This document shows, piece by piece, positions 1 through 7,542 of a stretch of DNA of 64,000 nucleotides. Position numbers and translations under genes: made by a program. A model generated the notes under the pieces. It was not told where the DNA came from. It did not search any database and was given only the letters and a program-made list of their open reading frames with translations. Every line of letters starts with the position of its first letter. The stretch's first letter is position 1. This DNA comes from Bacillus australimaris (GTDB taxonomy: Bacteria; Bacillota; Bacilli; Bacillales; Bacillaceae), in NCBI RefSeq assembly GCF_001307105.1, contig NZ_LGYN01000029.1, forward strand, positions 1 through 64,000. The letters are read 5' to 3'.

Positions 1-73
1 TTTTCTGCATTTTTTTAACTTAAACGTTATGTTATGCTATGTTCTAGTTAGTTGATAAGAGAGGGTTTTATAC

Positions 74-907
74 ATGATTGGTTTATTATTACTTTTTAAA
101 AGAGATATGATTCTTGGGTTTCATAGAACTGCAAAGATCTTTATCATTATATTTATTCTAGGGTTGTTTAATTTTCTATACTACCTTTATTTTCTGCATA
201 TTAGTTTATCCAAAAGTAATGTTGCGTTTTGGGATGTTATTGGTAAAACCTTTGCGGGAGTTCCCTTTGAACTTGTCGAACAACAAACAATTGAATTTCC
301 TTTTGGATGGATTATATTTCAATTAAGTGGTGCAATATTGGTCAATACTTTTATAAAAGAAGATCTATTTGCCCATAGTGCCTTTATTAGAGTTAGAACA
401 AAGTCAATATTTAAATTGTGGGTAAGCAAACTATTATTTTGTTGTACTGCAGTATTGTTCTTTTACATATTAATATTTTCCCTAACCTGGGTTGTATGGA
501 AATTGAGTGGAGGTACAGTAAATAACTTGACAGATTACGGCGAAAGTATTTTAAGATATTCCTCTTTTCAATTCTCTTATAGTCAAATTATTGTTTATTC
601 AATTCTCTTAAATATAGCGGGGACATTTCTTTTCACTTTTATCTTTGCTTTATTATCATTAATTTTTAAAACAATTTATAGTTTCGTAGTTTGTATCTGT
701 ATATTATTTCTTTCCATTTTCTCAGACAACCCAATGCTGCTTGGAAATGCATTTATGCTGATTAGGCATCCTATGTTTGGTTTATCTCCAGTTGTCTCTA
801 TTAGTATTACACTAATAACAGTACCTATTCTTTGTACTATTATCTTGATAGTTGGAGGAATATATCTATCTAAGTATGATTTAATAAGTAATATGGAAAC
901 GGAATGA
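74..907 (+). CDS. Multi-pass membrane protein, ABC-2 permease-like
   Basis: A 277-residue protein made almost entirely of hydrophobic segments, about six, near residues 20-40, 75-95, 115-140, 175-195, 200-220 and 240-265. No catalytic motif is visible. The layout resembles ABC-2 type permeases that work with a separate ATPase, but the partner would lie before the window start, so this is inference. The ATG at 74 follows an AGAGAGGG ribosome site. The gene is clearly richer in A+T than the operon that follows, which hints at an accessory origin. A hairpin terminator follows at about 994. Confidence is high that it is a gene and low for function. Confidence 0.6.
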   Translation: MIGLLLLFKRDMILGFHRTAKIFIIIFILGLFNFLYYLYFLHISLSKSNVAFWDVIGKTFAGVPFELVEQQTIEFPFGWIIFQLSGAILVNTFIKEDLFAHSAFIRVRTKSIFKLWVSKLLFCCTAVLFFYILIFSLTWVVWKLSGGTVNNLTDYGESILRYSSFQFSYSQIIVYSILLNIAGTFLFTFIFALLSLIFKTIYSFVVCICILFLSIFSDNPMLLGNAFMLIRHPMFGLSPVVSISITLITVPILCTIILIVGGIYLSKYDLISNMETE

Positions 908-989
908 TTTTGTAAATGTGTATATTATCCTGTAGGTTTGAAATCTACACATTTATCCGCTCTAAGAAAGGAAACAAGTTTAAAAATGA

Positions 990-1030
990 GAAGCTGCTGT
1001 GACATTTCATCTCAGCAGTTTTTCTTTTTT
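990..1030 (+). terminator. Rho-independent terminator
   Basis: CTGCTG at 994-999 pairs with CAGCAG at 1013-1018, followed by a T-rich run. It separates the AT-rich membrane gene from the sulfur operon. Confidence 0.7.
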
Positions 1031-1045
1031 AGTGAATCATCATGA

Positions 1046-1074
1046 TTGACTAAATACCTATAAGGGTATACTAT
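1046..1074 (+). promoter_or_regulatory. Promoter with CstR-type operator, repressor gene
   Basis: TTGACT (1046-1051) and TACTAT (1069-1074) are 17 bases apart, a good sigma-A promoter. The spacer holds the inverted repeat ATACC-N6-GGTAT (1054-1069). CsoR/CstR-family repressors are known to bind C-tract/G-tract inverted repeats of this kind. The position predicts autorepression of the regulator gene just downstream. Confidence 0.75.
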
Positions 1075-1110
1075 CGTTCGTAGGAATCCAATAGAAAGGA
1101 GTGCTTGTGC

Positions 1111-1371
1111 ATGGAATATAATCAGCAGATGAAGAACCGTCTTCGCCGGATTGAAGGGCAGATTAAAGGGGTTCTTGCGATGATGGAGCAGGGAAAGGAT
1201 TGCCGCGAGGTGGTGACGCAGCTGTCTGCCTCACGTAATGCCATTGATCGGGCAATGGGGGTCATTGTGAGTACAAACCTTGAACAATGTGTTCGTGAAA
1301 GTCTTGAAAAAGGCAAAGATACGGAGGGTCTCGTGAAGGAAGCAGTTGAGCTATTGGTCAAGAGCCGGTAA
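1111..1371 (+). CDS. cstR: CstR-type persulfide-sensing repressor (YrkD-like)
   Basis: A CsoR-family helical repressor of 86 residues from the ATG at 1111. That ATG sits nine bases after AAGGAG; a TTG at 1105 is too close to the ribosome site. Cysteines are at residues 31 and 60, the pair that forms polysulfide crosslinks in Staphylococcus aureus CstR. The copper-ligand histidine of true CsoR proteins is not evident beside Cys60 (the local sequence is NLEQC). It should repress the downstream sulfur genes until persulfide or polysulfide oxidises the cysteines. Operators lie upstream of this gene and again before the next one. The gene order matches B. subtilis yrkD-yrkJ. Confidence 0.88.
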   Translation: MEYNQQMKNRLRRIEGQIKGVLAMMEQGKDCREVVTQLSASRNAIDRAMGVIVSTNLEQCVRESLEKGKDTEGLVKEAVELLVKSR

Positions 1372-1393
1372 GAAATTCCTCAGCCGTTGGAGG

Positions 1394-1476
1394 TTGACGG
1401 ATTTTTTTACTTGTTATAGTATACCCTTACCGGTATGTGTATATATTTTTTAGATTTTATATACCCCCGTGGGTAA
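1394..1476 (+). promoter_or_regulatory. Second promoter with two CstR-type operators
   Basis: TTGACG (1394-1399) and TAGTAT (1417-1422) are 17 bases apart. An inverted repeat ATACCC-N4-CGGTAT lies at 1421-1436, and a second one (TACCC-N4-GGGTA) at 1462-1475, just before the ribosome site of the DsrE-like gene. The structural genes therefore seem to have their own CstR-controlled promoter. A lone ATACCCCC half-site occurs at 2357-2364. Confidence 0.65.
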
Positions 1477-1493
1477 TTAAAAGGAGGAGCAGG

Positions 1494-1976
1494 ATGGAAG
1501 AACAGAAGAAACGGACGACGATTATTTTATTTAGTGGAGATTATGATAAAGCGATGGCAGCTTACATTATTGCAAATGGTGCAGCAGCCTACGATCATGA
1601 GGTGACAATTTTCCATACGTTTTGGGGACTGAATGCTTTGCGCAAGGATGAAATGGTGTCAATGAAGAAAGGTTTTTTAGAGAAAATGTTTGGCAAAATG
1701 ATGCCGCGCGGCGCTGATCGAATGGGTTTGTCGAAGATGAATTTTGCAGGAATGGGTCCGAAGATGATTAAGCACGTCATCAAAAAGCACAATGCGATGA
1801 CTTTGCCGAAGCTCATTGATATGGCGAAGGAACAGGAGATCAATCTCGTGGCATGCACAATGACGATGGATCTTTTAGGATTGCAGGAGAAGGAATTATT
1901 AGATGACATTCAATATGCTGGTGTCGCTGCTTATTTAGCAGAGGCTGAAATCGGACGTGTGAATTTATTTATTTAG
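1494..1976 (+). CDS. yrkE: DsrE/DsrF/DrsH-like sulfur-transfer protein
   Basis: A 160-residue protein from the ATG at 1494, eight bases or so after AAGGAGGAG; the longer frame from 1437 runs through an operator and is unlikely. The alpha/beta DsrE-type fold begins with a beta strand and ILFSG loop. A single cysteine at residue 121 in VACTMTMDLLG is the expected persulfide carrier. The family relays sulfane sulfur between carriers such as TusA and rhodaneses in the cytoplasm. It is the first structural gene of the CstR-controlled operon, with tight spacing to the next gene. The exact partner is inferred from context. Confidence 0.85.
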   Translation: MEEQKKRTTIILFSGDYDKAMAAYIIANGAAAYDHEVTIFHTFWGLNALRKDEMVSMKKGFLEKMFGKMMPRGADRMGLSKMNFAGMGPKMIKHVIKKHNAMTLPKLIDMAKEQEINLVACTMTMDLLGLQEKELLDDIQYAGVAAYLAEAEIGRVNLFI

Positions 1977-1988
1977 TGAGGTGATGAA

Positions 1989-2342
1989 ATGATTCAAACG
2001 ATTTTGTTCATCATGGTGATTGGCTTACTCGTGAGTCGTTTCCTGCCGGTAAGAGGTGTGAAGCAAATAGATGCAGCGGATATGAAGAAAAAGCTGAAAA
2101 GCAAAGGTCAGCAGCTCATTGATGTGCGCTCTCCTATTGAATTTCAAACTAACCATATCAAAGGATTTCAAAATATCCCGTTGTCACAGTTAAAGAAACG
2201 GGCGTCTGAGCTAGAGAAAAATAAAGAGATCTATGTGATATGTCAAAGCGGAATGAGAAGTATGCAGGCGGCGAAAATGTTGAAGAAGCAGGGTTTTACT
2301 CATATTACAAATATCAAGGGTGGTATGAATGCTTGGCATTAA
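1989..2342 (+). CDS. Membrane-anchored single-domain rhodanese
   Basis: 117 residues. An N-terminal hydrophobic segment (about residues 2-18) is followed by one rhodanese domain whose active-site loop is CQSGMR with catalytic Cys85, typical of thiosulfate or persulfide sulfurtransferases. The domain likely faces the cytoplasm, tethered to the membrane near the exporter encoded by the last gene. It starts 12 bases after the DsrE-like gene, so translation is probably coupled. It should move sulfane sulfur to or from thiols and TusA-like carriers. Identity as a rhodanese is certain from the motif; donor and acceptor are not. Confidence 0.85.
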   Translation: MIQTILFIMVIGLLVSRFLPVRGVKQIDAADMKKKLKSKGQQLIDVRSPIEFQTNHIKGFQNIPLSQLKKRASELEKNKEIYVICQSGMRSMQAAKMLKKQGFTHITNIKGGMNAWH

Positions 2343-2388
2343 GTGCGTATAAAAATATACCCCCGCCCCTATATAAGGAGGATATCAT

Positions 2389-2949
2389 ATGCAGAAACCA
2401 ACGGTCATTTTAGATGCAAAAGGGTTGGCATGCCCGATGCCGATTGTGAAAACGAAAAAACAAATGAATGAGCTATTGCCAGGAGATGTGCTTGAAGTGC
2501 AAGCAACCGATAAAGGGTCAGCAGCGGATCTAGCCGCTTGGTCAAAAAGTGCGGGCCATGAGTTTTTAGGAACAAAAGTAGAAGGACAGGTGCTTCATCA
2601 TTTGATTCGTAAGGGCGGAGCACAAGTGGAAGAGGGGAAGTCTATGATTTCAGAAATGTCTTTGAACACTTTTCAACAGAAGGTAAAAGAAGAACGATCT
2701 GTGTTTATTTTGGATGTACGGGAACAGGATGAATACGAGGCGGGGCATATCCCAGGGGCCGTTCATATCCCGCTTGGTGAGGTGGAAGAACGTGCTGAAG
2801 AATTGAGCCGGGATACGGTCATTTACCTCATCTGTCATTCAGGAAGAAGAAGCGACTTAGCTGCGCAAAAGCTAAAAGAAAAAGGATTTCAACAATTAAT
2901 CAATGTGGTACCAGGCATGAATAGCTGGACAGGAGCCATTGAAAAATAG
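2389..2949 (+). CDS. yrkF: TusA-rhodanese fusion sulfurtransferase
   Basis: 186 residues in two domains. Residues 5-75 are TusA-like, with the signature CPMPIVKTKK and carrier Cys15. Residues 90-185 are a rhodanese with loop CHSGRRS and Cys149. The fusion places a donor and an acceptor cysteine on one chain, so sulfur can pass inside the protein. Length and order match B. subtilis YrkF. The start ATG follows a perfect AAGGAGGATAT ribosome site. Just upstream, ATACCCCC resembles half of a CstR operator, but no second arm is visible. Confidence 0.88.
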   Translation: MQKPTVILDAKGLACPMPIVKTKKQMNELLPGDVLEVQATDKGSAADLAAWSKSAGHEFLGTKVEGQVLHHLIRKGGAQVEEGKSMISEMSLNTFQQKVKEERSVFILDVREQDEYEAGHIPGAVHIPLGEVEERAEELSRDTVIYLICHSGRRSDLAAQKLKEKGFQQLINVVPGMNSWTGAIEK

Positions 2950-2963
2950 GAGCTGAATGACAC

Positions 2964-4091
2964 ATGACGGTAAAAGCAATGACAGCAGAGCAGTTAACAA
3001 AAAAGATCGTGGGCAAAGAGCCTTTCTTTTTGCTGGATGTGCGAAATCAAGCGGATGTGCAAGACTGGAGGATTGAAGGTGAAGCCATAATTGATTTGAA
3101 TGTGCCTTATTTTAATCTGCTTGACGGAGTAGAGGACCTTTTACAGCACATTCCTCATGACCGTGAAGTACTGGTGGTTTGTGCCAAGGAAGGCTCCTCT
3201 ATTCTGGTAGCGGAGATGCTGTCAGAGGCTGGTGTGTCTGTTCGTTATTTGCAGGGCGGAATGAAGGCATGGAGTGAGCATCTAGAGCCAGTGAAGATTG
3301 GGGATTTAACCGGCGGTGGAGAGCTGTATCAATTTGTACGGATGGGCAAAGGGTGCCTGTCTTATATGATGATGTCGAATGGAGAAGCCGCGGTTGTAGA
3401 TGCAGCTCGAATGACGGAAGTCTATATCAATTTTGCGAAAAAGCATGATGTTTCTGTGACGCATGTGTTGGATACTCACCTTCATGCGGATCATATTTCT
3501 GGTGGGAAAACACTGGCTGAACAAACTGGTGCCACCTACTGGCTGCCGCCAAAAGATGCCGAAGAAGTGAACTTTGAATATGAACGTCTTGAAGAAGGAC
3601 AGCGGATAACGATTGGATCAGCTTCCATTGACATCCACCCCATTTATTCCCCGGGACATACGATCGGTTCAACATCTTTTATCGTAGACAATCAATATCT
3701 TCTTTCAGGTGATATTCTGTTCGTTGATTCGGTTGGAAGACCTGATCTTGCTGGTCTGGCGGAGGACTGGGTAGGTGATTTGAGAGAGACGCTCTATAAA
3801 CGGTATATGGCGCTTTCGAGAGAGTACATTGTTTTGCCAGCGCATTTCATGATCATAGAAGAAGTGAATGAAGACGGAAGCGTTTGGAAGAAGCTCGGCG
3901 TTTTAATTGAAGAAAATCATGGGCTGAAGATTGAAGATGAAGACGAATTTAGACAAATGGTCACGAAGAATTTGCCAGCGCAGCCAAACGCTTATCAAGA
4001 TATTCGGTATACCAATATGGGGAAATTGACTCCAGACGATGAAGCGCAGCGTGAAATGGAAATTGGTCCAAACCGTTGTGCGATTCGGTAA
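2964..4091 (+). CDS. yrkH: Rhodanese-MBL protein, persulfide dioxygenase-like
   Basis: 375 residues. An N-terminal rhodanese domain (about 1-108) has active-site Cys73 in CAKEGSS. A metallo-beta-lactamase domain (about 115-350) carries HLHADH with His172, His174, Asp176 and His177, plus His232 and Asp250. This is the mono-iron persulfide dioxygenase type of site, as in ETHE1 and CstB, which oxidise glutathione or small-thiol persulfide to sulfite. The domain order is rhodanese first, unlike S. aureus CstB where the rhodanese is C-terminal. Sulfite made here could leave through the TauE/SafE protein at the end of the operon. The activity is inferred from family. Confidence 0.87.
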   Translation: MTVKAMTAEQLTKKIVGKEPFFLLDVRNQADVQDWRIEGEAIIDLNVPYFNLLDGVEDLLQHIPHDREVLVVCAKEGSSILVAEMLSEAGVSVRYLQGGMKAWSEHLEPVKIGDLTGGGELYQFVRMGKGCLSYMMMSNGEAAVVDAARMTEVYINFAKKHDVSVTHVLDTHLHADHISGGKTLAEQTGATYWLPPKDAEEVNFEYERLEEGQRITIGSASIDIHPIYSPGHTIGSTSFIVDNQYLLSGDILFVDSVGRPDLAGLAEDWVGDLRETLYKRYMALSREYIVLPAHFMIIEEVNEDGSVWKKLGVLIEENHGLKIEDEDEFRQMVTKNLPAQPNAYQDIRYTNMGKLTPDDEAQREMEIGPNRCAIR

Positions 4092-4124
4092 TGTCCAATA
4101 AAATAAGAAGAGAGGGTCCATCGA

Positions 4125-4355
4125 ATGACATCAGATGAAATTTTAGACGTAACGGGGCTTGCATGCCCAATGCCAATTATTCGAACAAAGAAAAAAATGA
4201 ACGACTTGGCGGAAGGTCAAGTTTTGGAAATACATGCAACAGATAAAGGGGCTAAAGCTGACCTAGCTGCATGGGCGAAGTCAAGCGGACATGAATTGAT
4301 CACGCAGACAGAAGAAGGTCACGTGCTGAAGTTCTGGATGAGAAAAGGGTCCTGA
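4125..4355 (+). CDS. yrkI: TusA-family sulfur carrier
   Basis: 76 residues, a stand-alone TusA domain with CPMPIIRTKK and carrier Cys14. It is close in sequence to the TusA half of the fusion protein two genes upstream, which suggests duplication. It likely carries protein persulfide between the rhodanese domains of the operon. A hairpin between this gene and the exporter may lower expression of the last gene. Confidence 0.88.
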   Translation: MTSDEILDVTGLACPMPIIRTKKKMNDLAEGQVLEIHATDKGAKADLAAWAKSSGHELITQTEEGHVLKFWMRKGS

Positions 4356-4362
4356 AGGATGT

Positions 4363-4396
4363 AGGGGTATCTGCTGAAGATCCCCTTTTCCTTTTG
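4363..4396 (+). terminator. Intra-operon hairpin, possible attenuator
   Basis: GGGG(T)ATCT at 4364-4372 pairs with AGAT-CCCC at 4378-4385, followed by TTTTCCTTTT. It lies between the TusA gene and the exporter gene, whose ribosome site begins immediately after it. Partial termination would make the exporter transcript scarcer than the rest. Confidence 0.5.
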
Positions 4397-4413
4397 CAAA
4401 GGAGGAGACCGGC

Positions 4414-5190
4414 GTGGATTTTGCGTTTTTGATTACACTTTTTATCATCGGATGTATTGGTTCCTTCTTATCAGGAATGGTGGGGATCGGCGGATCTGTG
4501 ATCAACTATCCGATGCTGCTTTATATCCCGCCTCTTATTGGTGTGATGGCGCTATCAGCACATGAGGTATCAGGGATTGGCGCCATTCAAGTGCTTTTTT
4601 CGACGCTGGGTGGTGTACTGGCTTATCGAAAAAGCGGATTTTTACATCGCTCGTTGATTTTATATATGGGGATCAGTATATTGGCGGGCAGCTTATTAGG
4701 CAGTTATGTATCACATTTTATGCCGGAGAATGGGATGAATCTCGTTTATGGATTACTTGCTATTGTGGCGGTTATCCTCATGCTGATTCCGAAAAAAGGG
4801 CAGCGTGCAGATGCAGAGGGAGAAGTCACTTTTCATAAAGGACTGGCATCAGGAATTGCCTTTGTGATTGGCAGTGTCTCCGGGGTGTTAGGTGCTGGCG
4901 GAGCCTTCATTTTAGTACCGGTGATGCTGTCTATTTTGAAAATTCCTGTACGGATGACGATTGCATCATCCCTTGCGATTACGTTTCTTTCTGCGATAGG
5001 TGCATCCACTGGTAAAATATTGACGGGTCAGGTCATGCTTCTTCCTGCTGTTGTGTTAATGGCGGCAAGTTTAGTAGCAGCTCCGATTGGTGCTAAGGTC
5101 GGTCAGAAAATCAATGCCGTCTACTTACAATGGGCACTTGCTGTGATGATTACAGCAACAGCGGTCAAAATTTGGCTGGATATTTTATGA
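4414..5190 (+). CDS. yrkJ: TauE/SafE-family sulfite/sulfoacetate-type exporter
   Basis: 258 residues with about eight transmembrane segments in two repeated halves. Each half carries a glycine-rich motif (GMVGIGGS near residue 22, GVLGAGGAF near residue 155) typical of TauE/SafE proteins. It starts with GTG at 4414, eight bases after AAAGGAGG. As the last gene of a persulfide-oxidation operon it most likely exports sulfite or a related anion made by the MBL protein. S. aureus has a tauE gene in its cst locus, which supports the link. The transported species is inferred. Confidence 0.83.
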   Translation: MDFAFLITLFIIGCIGSFLSGMVGIGGSVINYPMLLYIPPLIGVMALSAHEVSGIGAIQVLFSTLGGVLAYRKSGFLHRSLILYMGISILAGSLLGSYVSHFMPENGMNLVYGLLAIVAVILMLIPKKGQRADAEGEVTFHKGLASGIAFVIGSVSGVLGAGGAFILVPVMLSILKIPVRMTIASSLAITFLSAIGASTGKILTGQVMLLPAVVLMAASLVAAPIGAKVGQKINAVYLQWALAVMITATAVKIWLDIL

Positions 5191-5227
5191 AAAAAGATCA
5201 ACAGAGCAAACGTGTTGGTCTTTTTTA
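5191..5227 (+). terminator. Terminator of the sulfur operon
   Basis: AAAGATCAACA pairs with TGTTGGTCTTT around a nine-base loop, followed by T6. It overlaps the last bases of the convergent small gene that ends at 5225. Confidence 0.85.
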
Positions 5228-5401
5228 TTTGACGTCATCGTGCTCGATATATGTTTCAAGCGCGGGGTGGTACTCTTTTTGATAATGAAGGTTGGGGCAT
5301 GTTTTGACGACTTTGCCTTGCAGGGCATTGGACTTTGAGACTTCTAATGCTGATTTACATTTAGGGCAGCGTTCGGCAAAGAATGAGGGCAAGCGTTTCA
5401 T
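5225..5401 (-). CDS. Small zinc-ribbon-like protein, 58 residues
   Basis: A short reading frame on the minus strand encodes 58 residues beginning MKRLPSFFAERCPKCKSALE. CPKC at 12-15 and one further Cys-Pro at 36-37 suggest a small, perhaps incomplete, zinc ribbon. The ATG at 5401 is preceded by GGAGTGGTGAT. The stop lies inside the terminator of the convergent sulfur operon. No function is known to me; codon use and the ribosome site argue that it is real. Confidence 0.6.
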   Translation of the reverse strand: MKRLPSFFAERCPKCKSALEVSKSNALQGKVVKTCPNLHYQKEYHPALETYIEHDDVK

Positions 5402-5504
5402 GTATCACCACTCCAGTTAAAGTCTTAAAAACCGATTATATTAATATGAATTATAGGGGATCGTGCAGGTCAGGTCAATGGGTGTTTGGGTCTTTTTAAC
5501 AAAA

Positions 5505-5530
5505 AAGAAGCATCGTGAAGGATGCTTCTC
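5505..5530 (-). terminator. Terminator of the ProRS gene
   Basis: GAAGCATC at 5507-5514 pairs with GATGCTTC at 5521-5528; read leftward it is followed by T6. It lies just past the stop codon at 5545. Confidence 0.85.
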
Positions 5531-5544
5531 TATCGTTCATATAA

Positions 5545-6978
5545 TTAGTAGGCTTTCGCCCAGAACACCATATCAGATGCAGGTTTGCCGCAGCAGACAC
5601 ATGTGTCAGAAATGGTTTCCTGTTCGAATGGGATACAGCGTGAGGTCGCCCCCGTTCTTTCTTTTATGTCGTTTTCACAGGCTTCGTCACCGCACCACAT
5701 GGCTTTGATCAATCTGTTTTCTTCCGCAAGAATTTGCTCGATGTCTTCGATCGTGTGGGCGTGAGATGTTTTTTCATGTAATCGTTCTTTTGCCTTTTCG
5801 TACATCGTCTGCTGAATGTCTTCAAGCGTGGATGTGATGGTTTGTTCAAGTGCTTCTAATGTGACAGCTTGCTTTTCACCAGTGTCTCGTCTTGCAAGCA
5901 TGACCTGTCCTTTTTCGATTTCTTTTGGTCCCACTTCTACACGGAGAGGAATGCCTTGCATTTCACACTCGTTGAATTTCCAGCCAGGCTGTTTATCGCT
6001 TGCATCGATATCAGCACGTGCGATGCGGGCGAGTCGATCTTTCAATTCGTAGGCATGATCAAGCACACCTTCTTTGTGAGAAGCGATTGGTACGATTCGC
6101 ACTTGAGTTGGCGCAATATTTGGCGGGAGGACGAGCCCTCTGTCATCGCCATGTACCATGATCATGGCGCCGATGATTCTTGTTGTGAAGCCCCATGAAG
6201 TCTGCTGAACGTGTTCCAGTTTCCCTTCGCGGTTTAGAAATTCAATGCCAAACGCCTTTGCAAATCCGTTCCCGAAGAAGTGAGAAGTGGCCGTTTGCAA
6301 TGCTTTTCCATCATGCATCAAGCTTTCGACCGTATAGGTAAAACGAGCGCCGGCGAATTTTTCCTTCTCTGTTTTTCTCCCTTTAATGACTGGAATGGCA
6401 AGGAGCTCTTCGCAAAGAGAAGCGTAAATGTGTAGCATTCTTTCTGTTTCTTCAATGGCTTCTTGCTCAGTCTCATGGCATGTGTGCCCTTCCTGCCATA
6501 GGAATTCAAGGGTTCTGAGGAAGGGACGTGTTGTCTTTTCCCAGCGGACGACATTGGCCCATTGGTTATAAAGCTTCGGTAAATCGCGATAGGAATGAAT
6601 AATGTTTTTGTAATGCTCAGCGAACAGCACCTCAGAGGTTGGTCTGACACAGAGTCTTTCTTGTAATTCGGATTCACCGCCGTGTGTGACCCACGCCACT
6701 TCTGGAGCAAAGCCCTCAATATGATCTTTTTCTTGCTGCAGCAGACTCTCTGGGATAAAGAGCGGCATATAGACATTTTCATGACCCGTTTCTTTAATCT
6801 GACGGTCAAGTTCGTCGCGAATGTTTTCCCAAATTTTAAAGCCGTATGGCTGAATGATCATACTGCCTCTAACACTTGAATAATCGACGAGCCGTGCCTT
6901 TGTGACAACATCTGTATACCACTGGGCAAAGTCGTCTTCCATGCTTGTAATTTTCTCAACAAATTGTTTCTTTGACAT
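5545..6978 (-). CDS. proS: Prolyl-tRNA synthetase, type 3 (archaeal/eukaryotic form)
   Basis: 477 residues from the ATG at 6978, eight bases after AAGGAGG; an upstream ATG at 7005 lies in the terminator tail. It charges tRNA-Pro with proline. It has no YbaK-like editing insert, as expected for type 3 enzymes, which run to about 480 residues. Class II motifs include the RPTSE motif 2 region and a [11 protein letters not shown] loop. The C-terminal cysteine-rich zinc domain ends in an aromatic residue (AKAY), a type 3 hallmark. B. subtilis relies on a larger bacterial-type ProRS, so this is probably a second ProRS here. It is controlled by a T-box in its leader. Confidence 0.9.
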   Translation of the reverse strand: MSKKQFVEKITSMEDDFAQWYTDVVTKARLVDYSSVRGSMIIQPYGFKIWENIRDELDRQIKETGHENVYMPLFIPESLLQQEKDHIEGFAPEVAWVTHGGESELQERLCVRPTSEVLFAEHYKNIIHSYRDLPKLYNQWANVVRWEKTTRPFLRTLEFLWQEGHTCHETEQEAIEETERMLHIYASLCEELLAIPVIKGRKTEKEKFAGARFTYTVESLMHDGKALQTATSHFFGNGFAKAFGIEFLNREGKLEHVQQTSWGFTTRIIGAMIMVHGDDRGLVLPPNIAPTQVRIVPIASHKEGVLDHAYELKDRLARIARADIDASDKQPGWKFNECEMQGIPLRVEVGPKEIEKGQVMLARRDTGEKQAVTLEALEQTITSTLEDIQQTMYEKAKERLHEKTSHAHTIEDIEQILAEENRLIKAMWCGDEACENDIKERTGATSRCIPFEQETISDTCVCCGKPASDMVFWAKAY

Positions 6979-7002
6979 TGCAGGTTCCTCCTTTTTAAAA
7001 AA

Positions 7003-7215
7003 CAAAAAAGCTGTACTTTAAGTTAGGGACCATTCCTGGTGGTACCACCCTAATTTAAAGCACAGCTTTACACTCGATCATGATAACGGTATGAACCGCT
7101 GTATGAAACAGAACTAAATCGGCAGGTTCACTTGAAGATGTCAGTAGGAACTTCTCAGCACCGTTCCCTCTCTGTTAAAGATCGATTCAAGCTACTATTC
7201 CAGATCTACGTTGAT
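7003..7215 (-). promoter_or_regulatory. T-box leader, proline-responsive
   Basis: On the minus strand the conserved T-box AGGGTGGTACCACC lies at 7038-7051. The terminator pairs 7048-7067 with 7009-7028, followed by T6. Upstream are the CAGAGAG and GGGAAC-loop-GTTCC elements of the stem I apex and a GTGAACCTGCC segment whose CCT (7124-7126) would be a proline specifier codon. Uncharged tRNA-Pro should favour the antiterminator and raise ProRS expression. The specifier assignment is by eye. Confidence 0.88.
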
Positions 7216-7337
7216 CCTTGTTCGTTGATTTTTCATCAGTTTACCCGTAAATGGGGGAGAAAGCAAGTTGATCTGATTCCCTTTTCGGCGTCTTTTTCTT
7301 CTGTATTGAAATGGCAGTATTTTTCTATTCTTACAGC

Positions 7338-7366
7338 TTGCCAGTTATGTGAGGCTATGCTAATAT
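7338..7366 (+). promoter_or_regulatory. Promoter of pbuE
   Basis: TTGCCA (7338-7343) and TAATAT (7361-7366) are 17 bases apart, just upstream of the purine aptamer. Confidence 0.7.
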
Positions 7367-7383
7367 ATTTGAAGAAAAAATAG

Positions 7384-7493
7384 ACTTGTATAACCTCAAT
7401 AATATGGTTTGAGGGTTTCTACCAGGATCCGATAAATCCTGATTACAAAAGCGCGCTTTCCTTTTTTGTAATCAGGGTTTTTTTGTTTGTCTG
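7384..7493 (+). promoter_or_regulatory. Adenine (purine-class) riboswitch with terminator
   Basis: P1 is TTGTA (7386-7390) with TACAA (7444-7448), P2 is CCTCA (7394-7398) with TGAGG (7410-7414), and P3 is AGGAT with ATCCT (7424-7440). L2 (ATAATATGGTT) and L3 (CCGATAA) match the purine aptamer. The ligand-sensing base in GATTAC at 7443 is T (U in RNA), which specifies adenine. The 3' side of P1 is also the 5' arm of a long terminator (CCTGATTACAAAA with its complement, then T7), so adenine should switch the gene on, as in B. subtilis pbuE. Confidence 0.93.
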
Positions 7494-7542
7494 CACCCTG
7501 TATCAAAAGTGAAAGCGATGATATATAGAAGGGATGTTAGAC

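Noticed and set aside
2356..2375. Third operator of the sulfur operon before yrkF
   Set aside because: Only one arm (ATACCCCC) is present; the second half is CCCCTAT rather than its complement.
6318..6809. 163-codon minus-strand frame inside the ProRS gene
   Set aside because: Shadow of the proS reading frame with no own start signal.
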